This document shows positions 1-11,061 of a stretch of DNA of 48,609 nt, piece after piece. Position 1 is the first letter of the stretch; every line of letters starts with the position of its first letter. Where the stretch lies: assembly GCA_934661105.1 (NCBI GenBank), contig CAKUIV010000001.1:1-48609 (forward strand). Reading direction: 5' to 3'. Position numbers and translations under genes: made by a program. Source of the DNA: an uncultured Ellagibacter sp. (lineage in GTDB: Bacteria > Actinomycetota > Coriobacteriia > Coriobacteriales > Eggerthellaceae). Under the pieces are notes generated by a model. The model was not told the origin of the DNA and made no database searches. It saw only the letters and a program-made list of their open reading frames with translations.

Positions 1-522
1 GATGTAGGGAATCGCGCAGTAGGAGCAGAAGCGATCGCAGCCGTCCGAGATCTTCACGTAGGAGGAAACAGGTGCCGACGCGAGTTCTTCGGCGAGTTCC
101 CCGTTCTGTTCGGTGCCTACCGTTTCACACGGCCCGCCGAAAAGCGCATCGAGGATTGACCCGAGGTCGTCCTCTTTGCTGCAGGGGACGAAGGCGCACG
201 CCTCATCGAGTTCTTTTTCGAGATCGTCTCCATAGCGTGCCGGCATGCATCCGGCGACGATGAGCTTCGCGTTGCCGGATGCGACGTTTTCCATCCCTGC
301 CGCCTCGAAAATCGCCTCAAGGCTTTCCTCGGTCGCGGATTGGATGAACGAGCAGGTGTTCACGACGATGGCGTCGGCATGCTCGGGGTCGGCTTCGATG
401 CGGTAGCCGGCGCGTCGCGCTTTGCCTTTCATCTTCTCGGAATCGACTTCGTTCTTCGCGCAACCGAGCGTGATGAAGGACACCGAGCGCGTATGCGTCG
501 GCGTGGTCGTTTGTTCGATCAT
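1..522 (-). CDS. rimO: Ribosomal protein S12 methylthiotransferase RimO (partial, C-terminus outside window)
   Basis: Radical-SAM enzyme that adds a methylthio group to an aspartate of ribosomal protein S12. I translated the minus strand from an ATG at 520-522; 174 codons are open to the window edge. The N-terminal methylthiotransferase domain shows the three expected cysteines at about C21 (TLGCAKNEVDSEKM), C57 (VVNTCSF) and C92 (VAGCMP). The radical-SAM CxxxCxxC is at C162, C166 and C169 in SDGCDRFCSYCAIPYI, a RimO-type sequence rather than MiaB or MtaB. The AdoMet barrel remainder and TRAM domain lie beyond the left edge. It starts 10 bases after the yajQ stop, with AAAGGG as a modest ribosome binding site, so it is probably the last visible gene of the ftsK-rodZ-like-yajQ run. 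Confidence 0.93.
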   Translation of the reverse strand, partial: MIEQTTTPTHTRSVSFITLGCAKNEVDSEKMKGKARRAGYRIEADPEHADAIVVNTCSFIQSATEESLEAIFEAAGMENVASGNAKLIVAGCMPARYGDDLEKELDEACAFVPCSKEDDLGSILDALFGGPCETVGTEQNGELAEELASAPVSSYVKISDGCDRFCSYCAIPYI

Positions 523-532
523 TGAATGCCCT

Positions 533-1030
533 TTAGCGGTAGTTGACGTACTGGAGCGGCTGGCCGAAGTCCTCGCCTTTCAGGTGCGCGATGACGTCTT
601 GCAAGGTGTCGCGCGAAGCCGAGGACACGCGAAGCTTGTCGCCTTCGATCGTCACCTTGCACTTGAGCTTCAGGTCGCGCACGCTTTTCGAGATCTTGCT
701 CGCGGTTTCCTTGTCGATGCCATTGACGATGGTTGCGGCGACGCGCACGCTCTGGCCCGTTGCCGCCTGCGTGTCGCCCCAGGAAACGGCGGTAAGCTCG
801 ATGCCGCGCTTCACGAGTTTGCTCCCAAGGACGTCTTTGATCTGACGGGCGACGAAATCGGCGGGTGCCGAGACGGTGATCGTGCCTTTTTGCTTGTCGA
901 GCGCGATCTCGGCGCCGGAATCCTTCAGGTCGTAACGCTGGGAGATCTCGCGTTTCGCCTGCTGGTAAGCGTTGTCAACCTCCTGCATGTCGACAACGGA
1001 GACGATATCGAAGCTTGATTCTTTTGCCAT
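533..1030 (-). CDS. yajQ: YajQ family cyclic-di-GMP/nucleotide-binding protein
   Basis: 165 residues, the usual family length. It begins MAKESSFDIVSVVDMQEV and contains NAYQQAKREISQRYDLKDS, both hallmarks of YajQ (UPF0234), which folds as two ferredoxin-like halves. Family members bind nucleotides; some bind cyclic-di-GMP and act with transcription factors, but whether this one does cannot be told from sequence. The ATG has a good AGGAG ribosome binding site about 8 bases upstream. It lies between a RodZ-like gene and rimO, all on the minus strand with short gaps, so it is likely co-transcribed. No regulatory partner is adjacent. Confidence 0.93.
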   Translation of the reverse strand: MAKESSFDIVSVVDMQEVDNAYQQAKREISQRYDLKDSGAEIALDKQKGTITVSAPADFVARQIKDVLGSKLVKRGIELTAVSWGDTQAATGQSVRVAATIVNGIDKETASKISKSVRDLKLKCKVTIEGDKLRVSSASRDTLQDVIAHLKGEDFGQPLQYVNYR

Positions 1031-1048
1031 GGGATTACTCCTAACCGG

Positions 1049-2227
1049 TTAGTTGGTCGATTTCGAAGAATTGGTCGAACTCGAAGCGGTGTTTTTCGCG
1101 CTTGAGGTTGAACTTGAAGAAGCACTCGATGTGCTGCTCGACGACGTCGTGGAGGCAGAGCTCGTGGATGTTCCGTGCTCCTGTTGCCATTTCGAGAGAA
1201 TCGAGGCGAAGTCGACCGTGTAGGCGTACATGCCGTTGCTGTTCTCGGTGAGATCGACCTTTTCCCCGTCGAGCGTGCATTCGATCGAGCTCGAAGCGTC
1301 GGAGACGAAGCGCAACGTCGAGGTGACGTCGAAGGACTTCTCCGACGGCCCGGTGACGGTTTGCGCGATCGTCGCCGTCGAAGAGTCGCCTTCATACACT
1401 TCGACGTAGACGCTTCCACCTGATGCCACCTTGTAGGTGAACGTGGCTTTAGTGGGCGCGACGGCGCTGGTCGCGCTTTGCTTGGACGCGTCCTCATCGC
1501 TTGCCGACGCGTCGCTGGACGTCGACTCGGAAGAGTCGGCCTGCTTGTTCGACGTATCCGAAAGCCCGGTGATGGGAACGGTTGGCGTTTCGGTTGACTG
1601 CTGTGAGCTTTTGCCGCCGAAGACGAGTGCGAGCACGATGATGAGGACGATAACCACGGCAGCCGCGATCACGACGATCGGCAGCTTCGATTTCGGTTGC
1701 GAGACATTTTGCGGCGGCGCGCAAAGGTTGGTGTATTGGTGCGAACCGGGCGCAATCGTATGACGTGACGGGTGAACGCGGTCGGTGTTACGATCCTCGA
1801 CGAGCGATCGGCCGAGCGGCGTGCGTCGTGAAGCCGGGTTGTCGTTTCCGCGCGTGCGCGAGGAACGCGAGGAACGGCTGTCGCGCGACGCATCCCGCGA
1901 CTGACGCGAGGTGCTTGCAGAACGCTGCCTCGTCGTGCGCATGCTGCTCGCATCCGAGCGCATGCGCCCCGTTTCGTAGGCGCTCACCTCATCGAGGTAC
2001 ATGCGCGTGATCTCGCTTGGGTTGAGATCGACGAGCCGCGCGTAGGCGTTCACCATGTTTCGGGTGTAGCCGCGCGGCGGCATACGCGAGAAGTCGTTCT
2101 CCTCGATCGCATGAAGGATGTCGGCGCGAATGCGCAGCTGACGCGCTGCAACGGGCACGCTGATCCCCTTGCGTTCCCGCGCATCGCGCAAAAGCGCGCC
2201 AAACGTTATGTTGCCAGCCAAGATCAC
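1049..2227 (-). CDS. RodZ-like helix-turn-helix membrane protein with Ser-rich tail
   Basis: 392 residues. Residues 8-75 form a Cro/CI-like helix-turn-helix domain (GALLRDARERKGISV, then ILHAIEENDF and RGYTRNMVNAYARL), as in RodZ, which links MreB to the membrane. Residues 85-180 are an Arg/Ser-rich cytoplasmic linker, 182-205 a single transmembrane segment, about 258-345 a beta-rich external domain (DUF4115-like), and 350-392 a tail almost entirely Ser/Thr/Ala. The start is GTG (2225-2227), overlapping the ftsK stop as GTGA, so translation is probably coupled to ftsK. MreB is not in this window, so a cell-shape role is inferred from the family. The Ser/Thr tail would face outward and could be glycosylated; that is speculation. 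Confidence 0.8.
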   Translation of the reverse strand: MILAGNITFGALLRDARERKGISVPVAARQLRIRADILHAIEENDFSRMPPRGYTRNMVNAYARLVDLNPSEITRMYLDEVSAYETGRMRSDASSMRTTRQRSASTSRQSRDASRDSRSSRSSRTRGNDNPASRRTPLGRSLVEDRNTDRVHPSRHTIAPGSHQYTNLCAPPQNVSQPKSKLPIVVIAAAVVIVLIIVLALVFGGKSSQQSTETPTVPITGLSDTSNKQADSSESTSSDASASDEDASKQSATSAVAPTKATFTYKVASGGSVYVEVYEGDSSTATIAQTVTGPSEKSFDVTSTLRFVSDASSSIECTLDGEKVDLTENSNGMYAYTVDFASILSKWQQEHGTSTSSASTTSSSSTSSASSSSTSSAKNTASSSTNSSKSTN

Positions 2228-4839
2228 TCCTCCGCGCCGCCTGATGCGGCGTCTTTTGCTTCGAATGCCTTCAGTGTCTCAAGTTCCATCTCGTCGACGA
2301 GAACCTCGCGGGGCTTGCTTCCGTTCGGCGGACCGACGACGCCCTTTTCCTCCAGCTGGTCCATTATACGACCGGCGCGCGAGTAGCCGACGCTCAGGCG
2401 TCGCTGGATGTTCGACGTCGAACCGAGGCCGCTCGAGACCACGATCTCAGCCGCTTCCCACACGAGCGGGTCGTCCGATGTGACGCTGCCGCCCGACCCG
2501 TCAGGTGAAAGGCTGCCGGGCGACATGAGGTTGGTCTTCAGGATCTCGGAATGGTATTCGGGGGTTCCTTGCTCCTTAAGCGCGTCGACAACGGCGTTGA
2601 TCTCGTCTTCGGACACGTAGCAGCCCTGGATGCGCAGGGGCTTGGCGTATTCAGGCTTGCTGAAAAGCATATCGCCCAAGCCGATGAGGTTCTCGGCGCC
2701 AGGCGTGTCGAGAACGACGCGCGAGTCGATGCCCGATGCCACGTTGAATGCGATACGATTCGTGATATTCGCCTTGATGAGGCCCGTCACGACATTGGTC
2801 GACGGACGCTGCGTCGCGACGATGAGGTGGATGCCGGCCGCGCGCGCCAACTGCGCGATGCGGCTGATGGAGAACTCGACTTCCTTGCCGACGTTCATCA
2901 TGAGGTCGGCAAGCTCGTCGATGATGATCACGATGTAAGGCAGCTGCTCGGCGAGTTCCTGCGGGACAGGCTCCTCCGTTTGCTCGGCTTCGTCGAGCGC
3001 GGCATGGACTTTCGCGTTGTATTGCCCGATGTTTCGCGCGCCGACCTTCGAGAAGACCTTCAGGCGGCGCTCCATCTCGGCGACGCCCCATGAAAGCGCG
3101 CTCGCTGCCTCCTTCGCCTCCGTCACGACGGGAACGTAGAGATGCGGGATGCCGTTATAGGGCGTGAACTCGACGCGTTTCGGGTCGATCATGATGAAGC
3201 GGACCTCAGCCGGCGTCGCGCGCATGAGAATCGACATGATCATCGCGTTGATCGACACCGATTTGCCCGAACCGGTGGTACCGCCGATGAGCAGATGGGG
3301 CATCTTCGCGAGGTCGGTGATGACCTTCGTTCCCTCGACGTCTTTGCCGATTGCCATAAGGAGCGGCCCGCCTTCGGCCCCATCGAGCACATCGCCCAAG
3401 TACACCGTTTGACGGGTCTTGTTCGGAACCTCGATACCGACGTAGTTGGTGCCGGGAATGGGCGCGAAGATGCGCACGCCCGGCGCCGCGAGGGCGAGCG
3501 CGATGTCGTCGGAAAGCGCGGTCACGCGGCTCACGCGAACACCTGCGGGCAGATCGACCTTGAAGAGCGTGACCGTTGGGCCGGCGACCCAGCCGACGAC
3601 CTCCGCCATGATGTTGAAATCCTCGAGCGTTTCCTGAAGGCGATCGGCCGTTTCGCGCAACTCGGCTTCCGACGCTTTGTCCTTTTCCGGGTCGTTCGTC
3701 CGTGAAAGCAAGTCGAACGACGGCAGCTCGAAGCCCTCGAGCGGGTCGGGTGCGCTCACCGGCGCCTTCGGCCGCTTGGGGCGCGTTGCGCTCGCAGGCG
3801 GCTCGTTCTTCTTGCCCGCGTCGGCTGTCTTCTTGCCAAGCTTGCGTGTGAGCTGGGCCGATTCTCCCGTGAGCGGTTCGATCCGATGGTCGAGCACGCG
3901 CGTCGCGGCGCTTTGCTCCTCTTGGGCTCGAGATTCCGCTTCCGCCTCGTCACGGGCGGCCTTGCGCGCGGCTCGGCCGATCGACCGTGTTTTCGCCGCG
4001 GAGAGCGCTTCGCGGGAATTCGCCTTCACGGCATTGGCGCTTGCGAGCGGATGAGCTGGCAGAACCTGGGTTTCCGCCGCTTCGTCGACGGGCGCATCGG
4101 ACATCGACGCGTTTCGCTTCGTTTCCTGCGCACGACGGATGCGGCCGAACGGAAGCGACGCGCCTTCGGTTGCGTTCTCGCGTTCTGCGGCCGCCTCGCG
4201 AACGCGCTCGATGAGCTTGGAGAGGGAAAATCCGACGATGCAGATGCCGACGATTCCGACGCCGGCCATGATAACGAGCGATATGACCTGGCCGAAAAGG
4301 GTGAACCCGACCCATGCGATGCCAGCACCGATGTAGCCGCCGCGGCTGGCAAGCTCCGATTCGGAGAAGAGCGTTCGCGCCGGGTCGACCCCCTCGGTCA
4401 CAGGCGTTGCGAGCGAAAGGATCGAAAGAAGCGCCACGAAGACGATCGCAAGCCCGACGGCAACGCGCGTGGGAACGCGTTCCGCCTTGAACCGGATAAG
4501 GAACGTGACGCCGATCGCGAGAAGAAAGAACGGCAGGATGTACGCACCGATGCCGAGGGTGAGGTGAAGCGCCGTCGATACGAAGGATGTGACGATGGCG
4601 TCGGAGTGCATGACGGCGGCGATGAAGAGAATGACCGCGCATACCGCGAACGCGATGCCGATAATGTCTCGACGCGCATAATCATCGATGAGCTTGGAGG
4701 CGTTTTCGCGATCGGCCTTCGCCTTTTGAACACGAGCGTTCTGCCCCTTGCGCGTGCCCGGCTTTCCCGCGGCGTCCTGAGAGCGGCCCTTTTGGGCTCT
4801 GCCCTTGGAAGTCGAAGAGGAAGATGAGGACCGGGACAC
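2224..4839 (-). CDS. ftsK: DNA translocase FtsK/SpoIIIE
   Basis: 871 residues. A hydrophilic N-terminus precedes four membrane segments (about 58-80, 95-115, 124-145, 167-205), then an Ala/Glu/Arg-rich linker (210-390) and the motor domain. Walker A is GGTTGSGKS near 519-527 and Walker B is IVIIIDELADLMM near 636-648. The C-terminal gamma winged helix (about 790-855, VSSGLGSTSNIQRRLSVGYS) would read KOPS/SRS sites. It pumps chromosome ends through the closing septum. The start is GTG at 4837-4839 with AAGGAGAAACA upstream. It follows rnj and overlaps the RodZ-like gene by four bases. Length and domain order are normal for Gram-positive FtsK/SpoIIIE. Confidence 0.95.
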   Translation of the reverse strand: MSRSSSSSSTSKGRAQKGRSQDAAGKPGTRKGQNARVQKAKADRENASKLIDDYARRDIIGIAFAVCAVILFIAAVMHSDAIVTSFVSTALHLTLGIGAYILPFFLLAIGVTFLIRFKAERVPTRVAVGLAIVFVALLSILSLATPVTEGVDPARTLFSESELASRGGYIGAGIAWVGFTLFGQVISLVIMAGVGIVGICIVGFSLSKLIERVREAAAERENATEGASLPFGRIRRAQETKRNASMSDAPVDEAAETQVLPAHPLASANAVKANSREALSAAKTRSIGRAARKAARDEAEAESRAQEEQSAATRVLDHRIEPLTGESAQLTRKLGKKTADAGKKNEPPASATRPKRPKAPVSAPDPLEGFELPSFDLLSRTNDPEKDKASEAELRETADRLQETLEDFNIMAEVVGWVAGPTVTLFKVDLPAGVRVSRVTALSDDIALALAAPGVRIFAPIPGTNYVGIEVPNKTRQTVYLGDVLDGAEGGPLLMAIGKDVEGTKVITDLAKMPHLLIGGTTGSGKSVSINAMIMSILMRATPAEVRFIMIDPKRVEFTPYNGIPHLYVPVVTEAKEAASALSWGVAEMERRLKVFSKVGARNIGQYNAKVHAALDEAEQTEEPVPQELAEQLPYIVIIIDELADLMMNVGKEVEFSISRIAQLARAAGIHLIVATQRPSTNVVTGLIKANITNRIAFNVASGIDSRVVLDTPGAENLIGLGDMLFSKPEYAKPLRIQGCYVSEDEINAVVDALKEQGTPEYHSEILKTNLMSPGSLSPDGSGGSVTSDDPLVWEAAEIVVSSGLGSTSNIQRRLSVGYSRAGRIMDQLEEKGVVGPPNGSKPREVLVDEMELETLKAFEAKDAASGGAEE

Positions 4840-4883
4840 TGTTTCTCCTTACTGCTGCTGTTGCGTGGTCGGTTGAGAAGAGG

Positions 4884-4928
4884 GGCCCGCCCTCCCCTTC
4901 GGGTGCTTACATGCACGGAGGGCGGGCC
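4884..4928 (-). terminator. Hairpin between rnj and ftsK
   Basis: Perfect 12-bp inverted repeat (GGCCCGCCCTCC at 4884-4895, GGAGGGCGGGCC at 4917-4928) with a 21-base loop, just after the rnj stop. On the minus strand the stem is followed by CCTCTTCTC rather than a clean T-run, so it may be a partial terminator or an mRNA-processing/stability stem. Confidence 0.6.
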
Positions 4929-4938
4929 TTATGTGCGG

Positions 4939-6801
4939 CTATACGTCGAGAAGATTCACGATGACCATCGGACGCTGCTTGGTGCGCTCCCATAAAAGGG
5001 ACAGAAGCGCGTCGCGTGCGATTTTCTTCGCCTCCTTGACGGTGGCGTTCTTGCCGAGCGCCTTGCGCAGCGCGCTTTTGACCGAGGATTCGGCATCGCG
5101 CGCAAGGTACCCGTCGTCGCCGCCCGTGATGCCGCGCATCTCGACTTGGATGTCGCCCACGATTTCGTGGCGCTTGAACGAGACGGCCGCCGCAATGCAG
5201 GCGAAACCCTGCTCGCCGAGCGCGCAGCGCTCGTCGAGGATGTCCTGCGAGGTGTCGCCGACCGACAGGCCGTCGACGTATACGATGCCGCTCTGCACGA
5301 CCTCGCCGCGACGGACGCCCTTAGGCGTGAGTTCGAGTGATTCGCCGTTCTCGCAGATGAAGATGTTGTCGTGGGGCACGCCGGTTGCTTCTGCGAGCTT
5401 TGCATGGGCGCGCAGATGCGTCGACTCGCCGTGGACCGGCATGAACGCCTTAGGCTGCACGATCGAGAGCACGATCTTGAGCTCTTCAGCGCCCGCGTGT
5501 CCCGAAACATGGACGCGCGCACGGCTCTTGTCGTACACGTCGGCGCCGATCTTCGCGAGCGAGTTGATGACGCGGGTCACAGCCTTCTCGTTACCGGGAA
5601 CCGGCGTCGCCGAGATGATGACGGTGTCGCCTTCCTCGATGTCGATCGTCTTGTGCTCGCCGTTGGCGATCCGGGCAAGAGCCGAAAGGGGCTCGCCTTG
5701 GCTTCCGGTGCACATGATGACCACCTTGTCGGCGGGAATGCCCTTCAGGTCGTACGCATCGATGAGATCCTCATCGGGGATGGAGAGGTAACCGAGCTTG
5801 CGCGCGATGTCGGTGTTCTGCACCATGGATCGACCCGTGACGACCACCTTGCGCCCGTTGGCGCGAGCGGCGTCGCAAATCTGCTGCATGCGGTGGATAT
5901 GGCTTGCGAACGAGGCGATGATGACGCGCTGCTTGGCCTGTCCGATGATGCGGTTCAGGGTCTTTCCGACCTCGGCCTCGCTCGGTGTGAACGTTTCCTT
6001 CGTCGCATTCGTCGAGTCGCTCATCATGAGGTCGACGCCGATTTCGTGGTAGCGCGCAAGAGCGCCGAAATCGGTGTGCACGCCGTCGATCGGCGTCTGG
6101 TCGAGCTTGAAGTCGCCGGTGTGCAAAACGTTTCCGGCGGGCGTTTGGATGAACACGCCGACGGCTCCGGGAATGGAGTGGTTCACGGCGAAGAACTCGG
6201 TTTCGAAGCAGCCCATCTTCACCTGCTGACCGGGCTTGATCTCGACGAGCTTCGCATTTTTGATGCGATGCTCCGCGAGCTTGCCCTCGATGAGCCCGAG
6301 CGTGAGCTTCGTGGCGTAGATGGGCACCTGCTGATCGAGGTCCTTCAGCAGATACGGAAGCGTGCCCGTATGATCTTCGTGCCCGTGCGTGATGACGATG
6401 CCGCGCAGCTTGTCGGCGTTTTCAAGCACGTAGGTGTAGTCGGGCAGGATGAGGTCGACGCCTGGATGGTTGTCGTCGGGAAACATGAGGCCCGCGTCGT
6501 CGACGATCATGTCGCCGTTGCATTCGAACACGGTCATGTTCTTGCCGATCGCGTCGAGGCCGCCAAGGGGGATGACCTTGAGCGTCGCCTTCGGGTCCTT
6601 CTTGACGCTCCCGCCGTTGCGGCGCGAACCGCGGTGGTCTTGCTTCTTGCGGCCGTCTCCCTGCTTGCCCGACCCGTCGCGGGTGAGCTGCGGACGCTTC
6701 TTCTCAAGCTTCACGTGCTTGTAAGAACGCGTCTTCTTTCCTTTTTCAGGCGCTTGGGGGTTCTTCTCTTCCCCGGCGCCCGAAGATGCGTTTTTGTCCA
6801 T
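4939..6801 (-). CDS. rnj: Ribonuclease J
   Basis: 620 residues from the ATG at 6799-6801 (MDKNASSG), chosen because it has a GTAAGGA site just upstream and because longer starts run back through a hairpin and into dapA. The metallo-beta-lactamase core starts near residue 72 with KATLKVIPLGGLDAIGKN and carries the zinc motif HGHEDH at 139-144; the beta-CASP part contains VTGRSMVQN and the C-terminal HVSGHAG and MPVHGE motifs follow. It is a 5'-3' exonuclease and endonuclease for mRNA decay and rRNA processing. The first 70 residues are an unstructured, strongly basic extension (Lys/Arg/Gly-rich), probably RNA-binding. It sits downstream of dapA and upstream of ftsK. Confidence 0.95.
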   Translation of the reverse strand: MDKNASSGAGEEKNPQAPEKGKKTRSYKHVKLEKKRPQLTRDGSGKQGDGRKKQDHRGSRRNGGSVKKDPKATLKVIPLGGLDAIGKNMTVFECNGDMIVDDAGLMFPDDNHPGVDLILPDYTYVLENADKLRGIVITHGHEDHTGTLPYLLKDLDQQVPIYATKLTLGLIEGKLAEHRIKNAKLVEIKPGQQVKMGCFETEFFAVNHSIPGAVGVFIQTPAGNVLHTGDFKLDQTPIDGVHTDFGALARYHEIGVDLMMSDSTNATKETFTPSEAEVGKTLNRIIGQAKQRVIIASFASHIHRMQQICDAARANGRKVVVTGRSMVQNTDIARKLGYLSIPDEDLIDAYDLKGIPADKVVIMCTGSQGEPLSALARIANGEHKTIDIEEGDTVIISATPVPGNEKAVTRVINSLAKIGADVYDKSRARVHVSGHAGAEELKIVLSIVQPKAFMPVHGESTHLRAHAKLAEATGVPHDNIFICENGESLELTPKGVRRGEVVQSGIVYVDGLSVGDTSQDILDERCALGEQGFACIAAAVSFKRHEIVGDIQVEMRGITGGDDGYLARDAESSVKSALRKALGKNATVKEAKKIARDALLSLLWERTKQRPMVIVNLLDV

Positions 6802-6821
6802 ATGATTCCTTACTTTGTATA

Positions 6822-6863
6822 CGCGAACGCCCGCAGGGAGCGCTTCACCTGCGGGCGTTCGCG
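6822..6863 (-). terminator. Strong hairpin between dapA and rnj
   Basis: Perfect 16-bp inverted repeat (6822-6837 and 6848-6863) with a 10-base loop, lying between the dapA stop and the rnj start. There is no T-run after it on the minus strand, so it looks more like an mRNA-stabilising or processing stem, or a weak terminator, than a classic intrinsic terminator. Confidence 0.55.
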
Positions 6864-6874
6864 CTTGACTTGCG

Positions 6875-7771
6875 TTAGAGCACACCGACTTCGCGCATGA
6901 TGTGCGCCAGGCGCTCGGATTGGGCGGGCGTCGCGTCGACGAGCGGCAGGCGCACGCCGCCGACGGGGAATCCGGAAAGCTTGAGCGCTTCCTTCACGAG
7001 AATGGGATTCGAGGTTTCGAACAGGCCGTTCATGAGCGGAAGCAGCTCTTCGTGCTTCTTCCAGGCCTCGTCCCACTTGCCTTCAGCGCACAGCGTCACG
7101 AGTTCTTTCATGAGGCCGGGAGCGACGTTGCCCGTCGTGGAGATGACGCCTGCGCCACCGAGGCGCATGATGTCGTAGGTTGCCGAATCGTCGCCTGAGT
7201 AGACGGAGAACCCTTCGGGCGCGGATGCCGCAATCGTCGCGATCTGGTCCATCTTGCCGGAGGCCTCCTTGACCGCAACCACGTTGTCGCAGTCGTTCGC
7301 GAGGCGCAGCGTCGTTTCGGGAAGCATGTTCACTACGCAGCGGCCGGGGATGTTGTAGAGGATGATCGGCAGCTCGACTGCGTCGGCGATCGTCTTGAAA
7401 TGGCGGTACATGCCCTCTTGCGGAGGCTTGTTGTAGTACGGGACCACGCACATGAAGCCGTCGACCCCGAGCTTCGCGACGTCACCGGCGAAGTCGACCG
7501 TGTCGGCAGTGCAGTTATCGCCGACGTTGGCGATAACGGGCACGCGACCGGCGACCGCCTCGACGACCGCCCGGAACAGCTCGATCTTCTGCGGGTAGAA
7601 CACCGTCGGGCTTTCACCTGTGGTGCCGTTGATGATGAGAGCGTCGTTGCCGCCCTCAACGAGGCGATTTGCGAGCGCCTGCGCGCGGTCGAGGTCGAGC
7701 TCGAGGTTCTCGTCGAAGGGGGTTACCATTGCCGTGATGAGGCGGCCGAAGCGAGGTTCAGCGTTCGACAT
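6875..7771 (-). CDS. dapA: 4-hydroxy-tetrahydrodipicolinate synthase
   Basis: 298 residues from the ATG at 7769-7771 (MSNAEPRFGRLITAMVTPF), chosen for its AAAGGAGAC site and the normal family length; an upstream in-frame start would add about 12 unlikely residues. It condenses pyruvate with aspartate semialdehyde in the lysine/diaminopimelate pathway. Visible family signatures are INGTTGESPTV (substrate threonines), LYNIPGR (catalytic tyrosine) and VVAVKEASGK (Schiff-base lysine). It follows dapB, so the two sequential enzymes of the pathway are encoded together, separated by a short stem-loop. Confidence 0.96.
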   Translation of the reverse strand: MSNAEPRFGRLITAMVTPFDENLELDLDRAQALANRLVEGGNDALIINGTTGESPTVFYPQKIELFRAVVEAVAGRVPVIANVGDNCTADTVDFAGDVAKLGVDGFMCVVPYYNKPPQEGMYRHFKTIADAVELPIILYNIPGRCVVNMLPETTLRLANDCDNVVAVKEASGKMDQIATIAASAPEGFSVYSGDDSATYDIMRLGGAGVISTTGNVAPGLMKELVTLCAEGKWDEAWKKHEELLPLMNGLFETSNPILVKEALKLSGFPVGGVRLPLVDATPAQSERLAHIMREVGVL

Positions 7772-7795
7772 ACGAGTCTCCTTTATCATGCGTGA

Positions 7796-7818
7796 ACCCC
7801 CTGGCAACGCCAGGGGGT
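7796..7818 (-). terminator. Stem-loop between dapB and dapA
   Basis: Perfect 10-bp inverted repeat (ACCCCCTGGC at 7796-7805, GCCAGGGGGT at 7809-7818) with a 3-base loop. It ends about 10 bases before the dapA ribosome binding site and has no T-run, so it is either a weak attenuator or an mRNA-processing stem. Confidence 0.5.
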
Positions 7819-7868
7819 CGGATGCTGGTTTACAACTTATTGATTATGCCAAAAGCGCAAGGTCGTGC

Positions 7869-8645
7869 CTACGCTTCGTGCATGAAGTTCTCCAAACCTA
7901 CAATGAGACCTTCGCGTGCGCCGACGCTTCTGATCCCCAAGAGAACGCCCGGCATGTACGAGGTGCGATCCCATGAGTCGTGGCGAATGGTGAGCGTCTG
8001 CCCCATCGACCCGAAAACGACTTCCTGGCTTGCGACGAAGCCCATCGAACGAACCGAGTGAACGGGAACGCCCGACACGAGCGCGCCGCGAGCGCCCTCA
8101 GCGCCTTCGATCTCGGTTTCCTTGCCGGGAGCTTCGCTTGCCCGTCCGCCCCGAGCATCGGAGATGATCTGGGCAGTGCGCACCGCGGTACCCGAAGGCG
8201 CGTCCTTCTTGTTGCAGTGATGCATCTCGATCACTTCGGCTTCGGGGAAATACGGGGCCGCCGCACGGGCGAACTCCATCATGAGCACTGCCCCCGTCGT
8301 GAAGTTCGGTGCATAGAACAGGCACGTGCCCGAAGGCGCGAGCGCCGCGAGCTCTTCGAGCTTCTCGTTGGAAAGCCCTGTGGTGCCCACGACGCAGTCG
8401 ATGCCCGCGGGAAGCGCTGCGCGCAGGTTGCCTTCGATCGCCGAAGGTTGCGTGAAGTCGACGATCACGTCGAAGCCGCCGGCGCGAACCGCATCCTTGA
8501 CGCTTTTATAGACCGGGTACGTCGCGTCGGCGGCGCCGAACGGGTCGATGCCGCAGGCGACTTCCATGTCGTCTGCGGCGGTGACGGCGTCAACGACGGC
8601 GGAGCCCATGCGCCCCGCGCACCCAGAAACAGCTACTTTGATCAT
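7869..8645 (-). CDS. dapB: 4-hydroxy-tetrahydrodipicolinate reductase
   Basis: 258 residues. The N-terminal Rossmann motif is VAVSGCAGRMGSAVVDAV, with the NAD(P)H-binding fold to about residue 125, and the substrate/catalytic signature EMHHCNKKDAPSGTA follows, the exact DapB pattern. It reduces the DapA product in the lysine/DAP pathway. The ATG at 8643-8645 has a GGAGACGG site. It lies 27 bases after the pnp stop on the same strand and precedes dapA, as in other actinobacterial genomes. Confidence 0.96.
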   Translation of the reverse strand: MIKVAVSGCAGRMGSAVVDAVTAADDMEVACGIDPFGAADATYPVYKSVKDAVRAGGFDVIVDFTQPSAIEGNLRAALPAGIDCVVGTTGLSNEKLEELAALAPSGTCLFYAPNFTTGAVLMMEFARAAAPYFPEAEVIEMHHCNKKDAPSGTAVRTAQIISDARGGRASEAPGKETEIEGAEGARGALVSGVPVHSVRSMGFVASQEVVFGSMGQTLTIRHDSWDRTSYMPGVLLGIRSVGAREGLIVGLENFMHEA

Positions 8646-8672
8646 TTCCGTCTCCGATCGACCTTCTGCTCG

Positions 8673-10898
<2,226 letters not shown>

Positions 10899-11028
10899 GT
10901 AATTCTTTCTTTCTCTTAGCCTCGCGCGCCCTATTGCGCTTGAGCTTCTTCGGATACGGGGTACTCACGTTCTCCCGTTCCCGCGAGCGAACCTGCCGAA
11001 TGCTGGTCCGACCGCCTTGTATAGCACG

Positions 11029-11050
11029 GGACCCGCGCCATGGCGGGTCC
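11029..11050 (-). terminator. Hairpin in the rpsO-pnp gap
   Basis: 8-bp inverted repeat (GGACCCGC at 11029-11036, GCGGGTCC at 11043-11050) with a 6-base loop, 11 bases after the rpsO stop. There is no T-run. In many bacteria the rpsO-pnp gap carries a stem cut by RNase III or acting as a partial terminator; this is a candidate for the same role. Confidence 0.5.
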
Positions 11051-11061
11051 TCGTTTCAAGC

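Noticed and set aside
1041..1052. Perfect 12-base palindrome CTAACCGGTTAG at the rodZ-like stop codon
   Set aside because: No second copy was noticed and it overlaps a stop codon and the following gap; probably chance.
5371..6900. Long plus-strand frame opposite rnj
   Set aside because: It mirrors the codon pattern of rnj, has no recognisable domain and no ribosome binding site.
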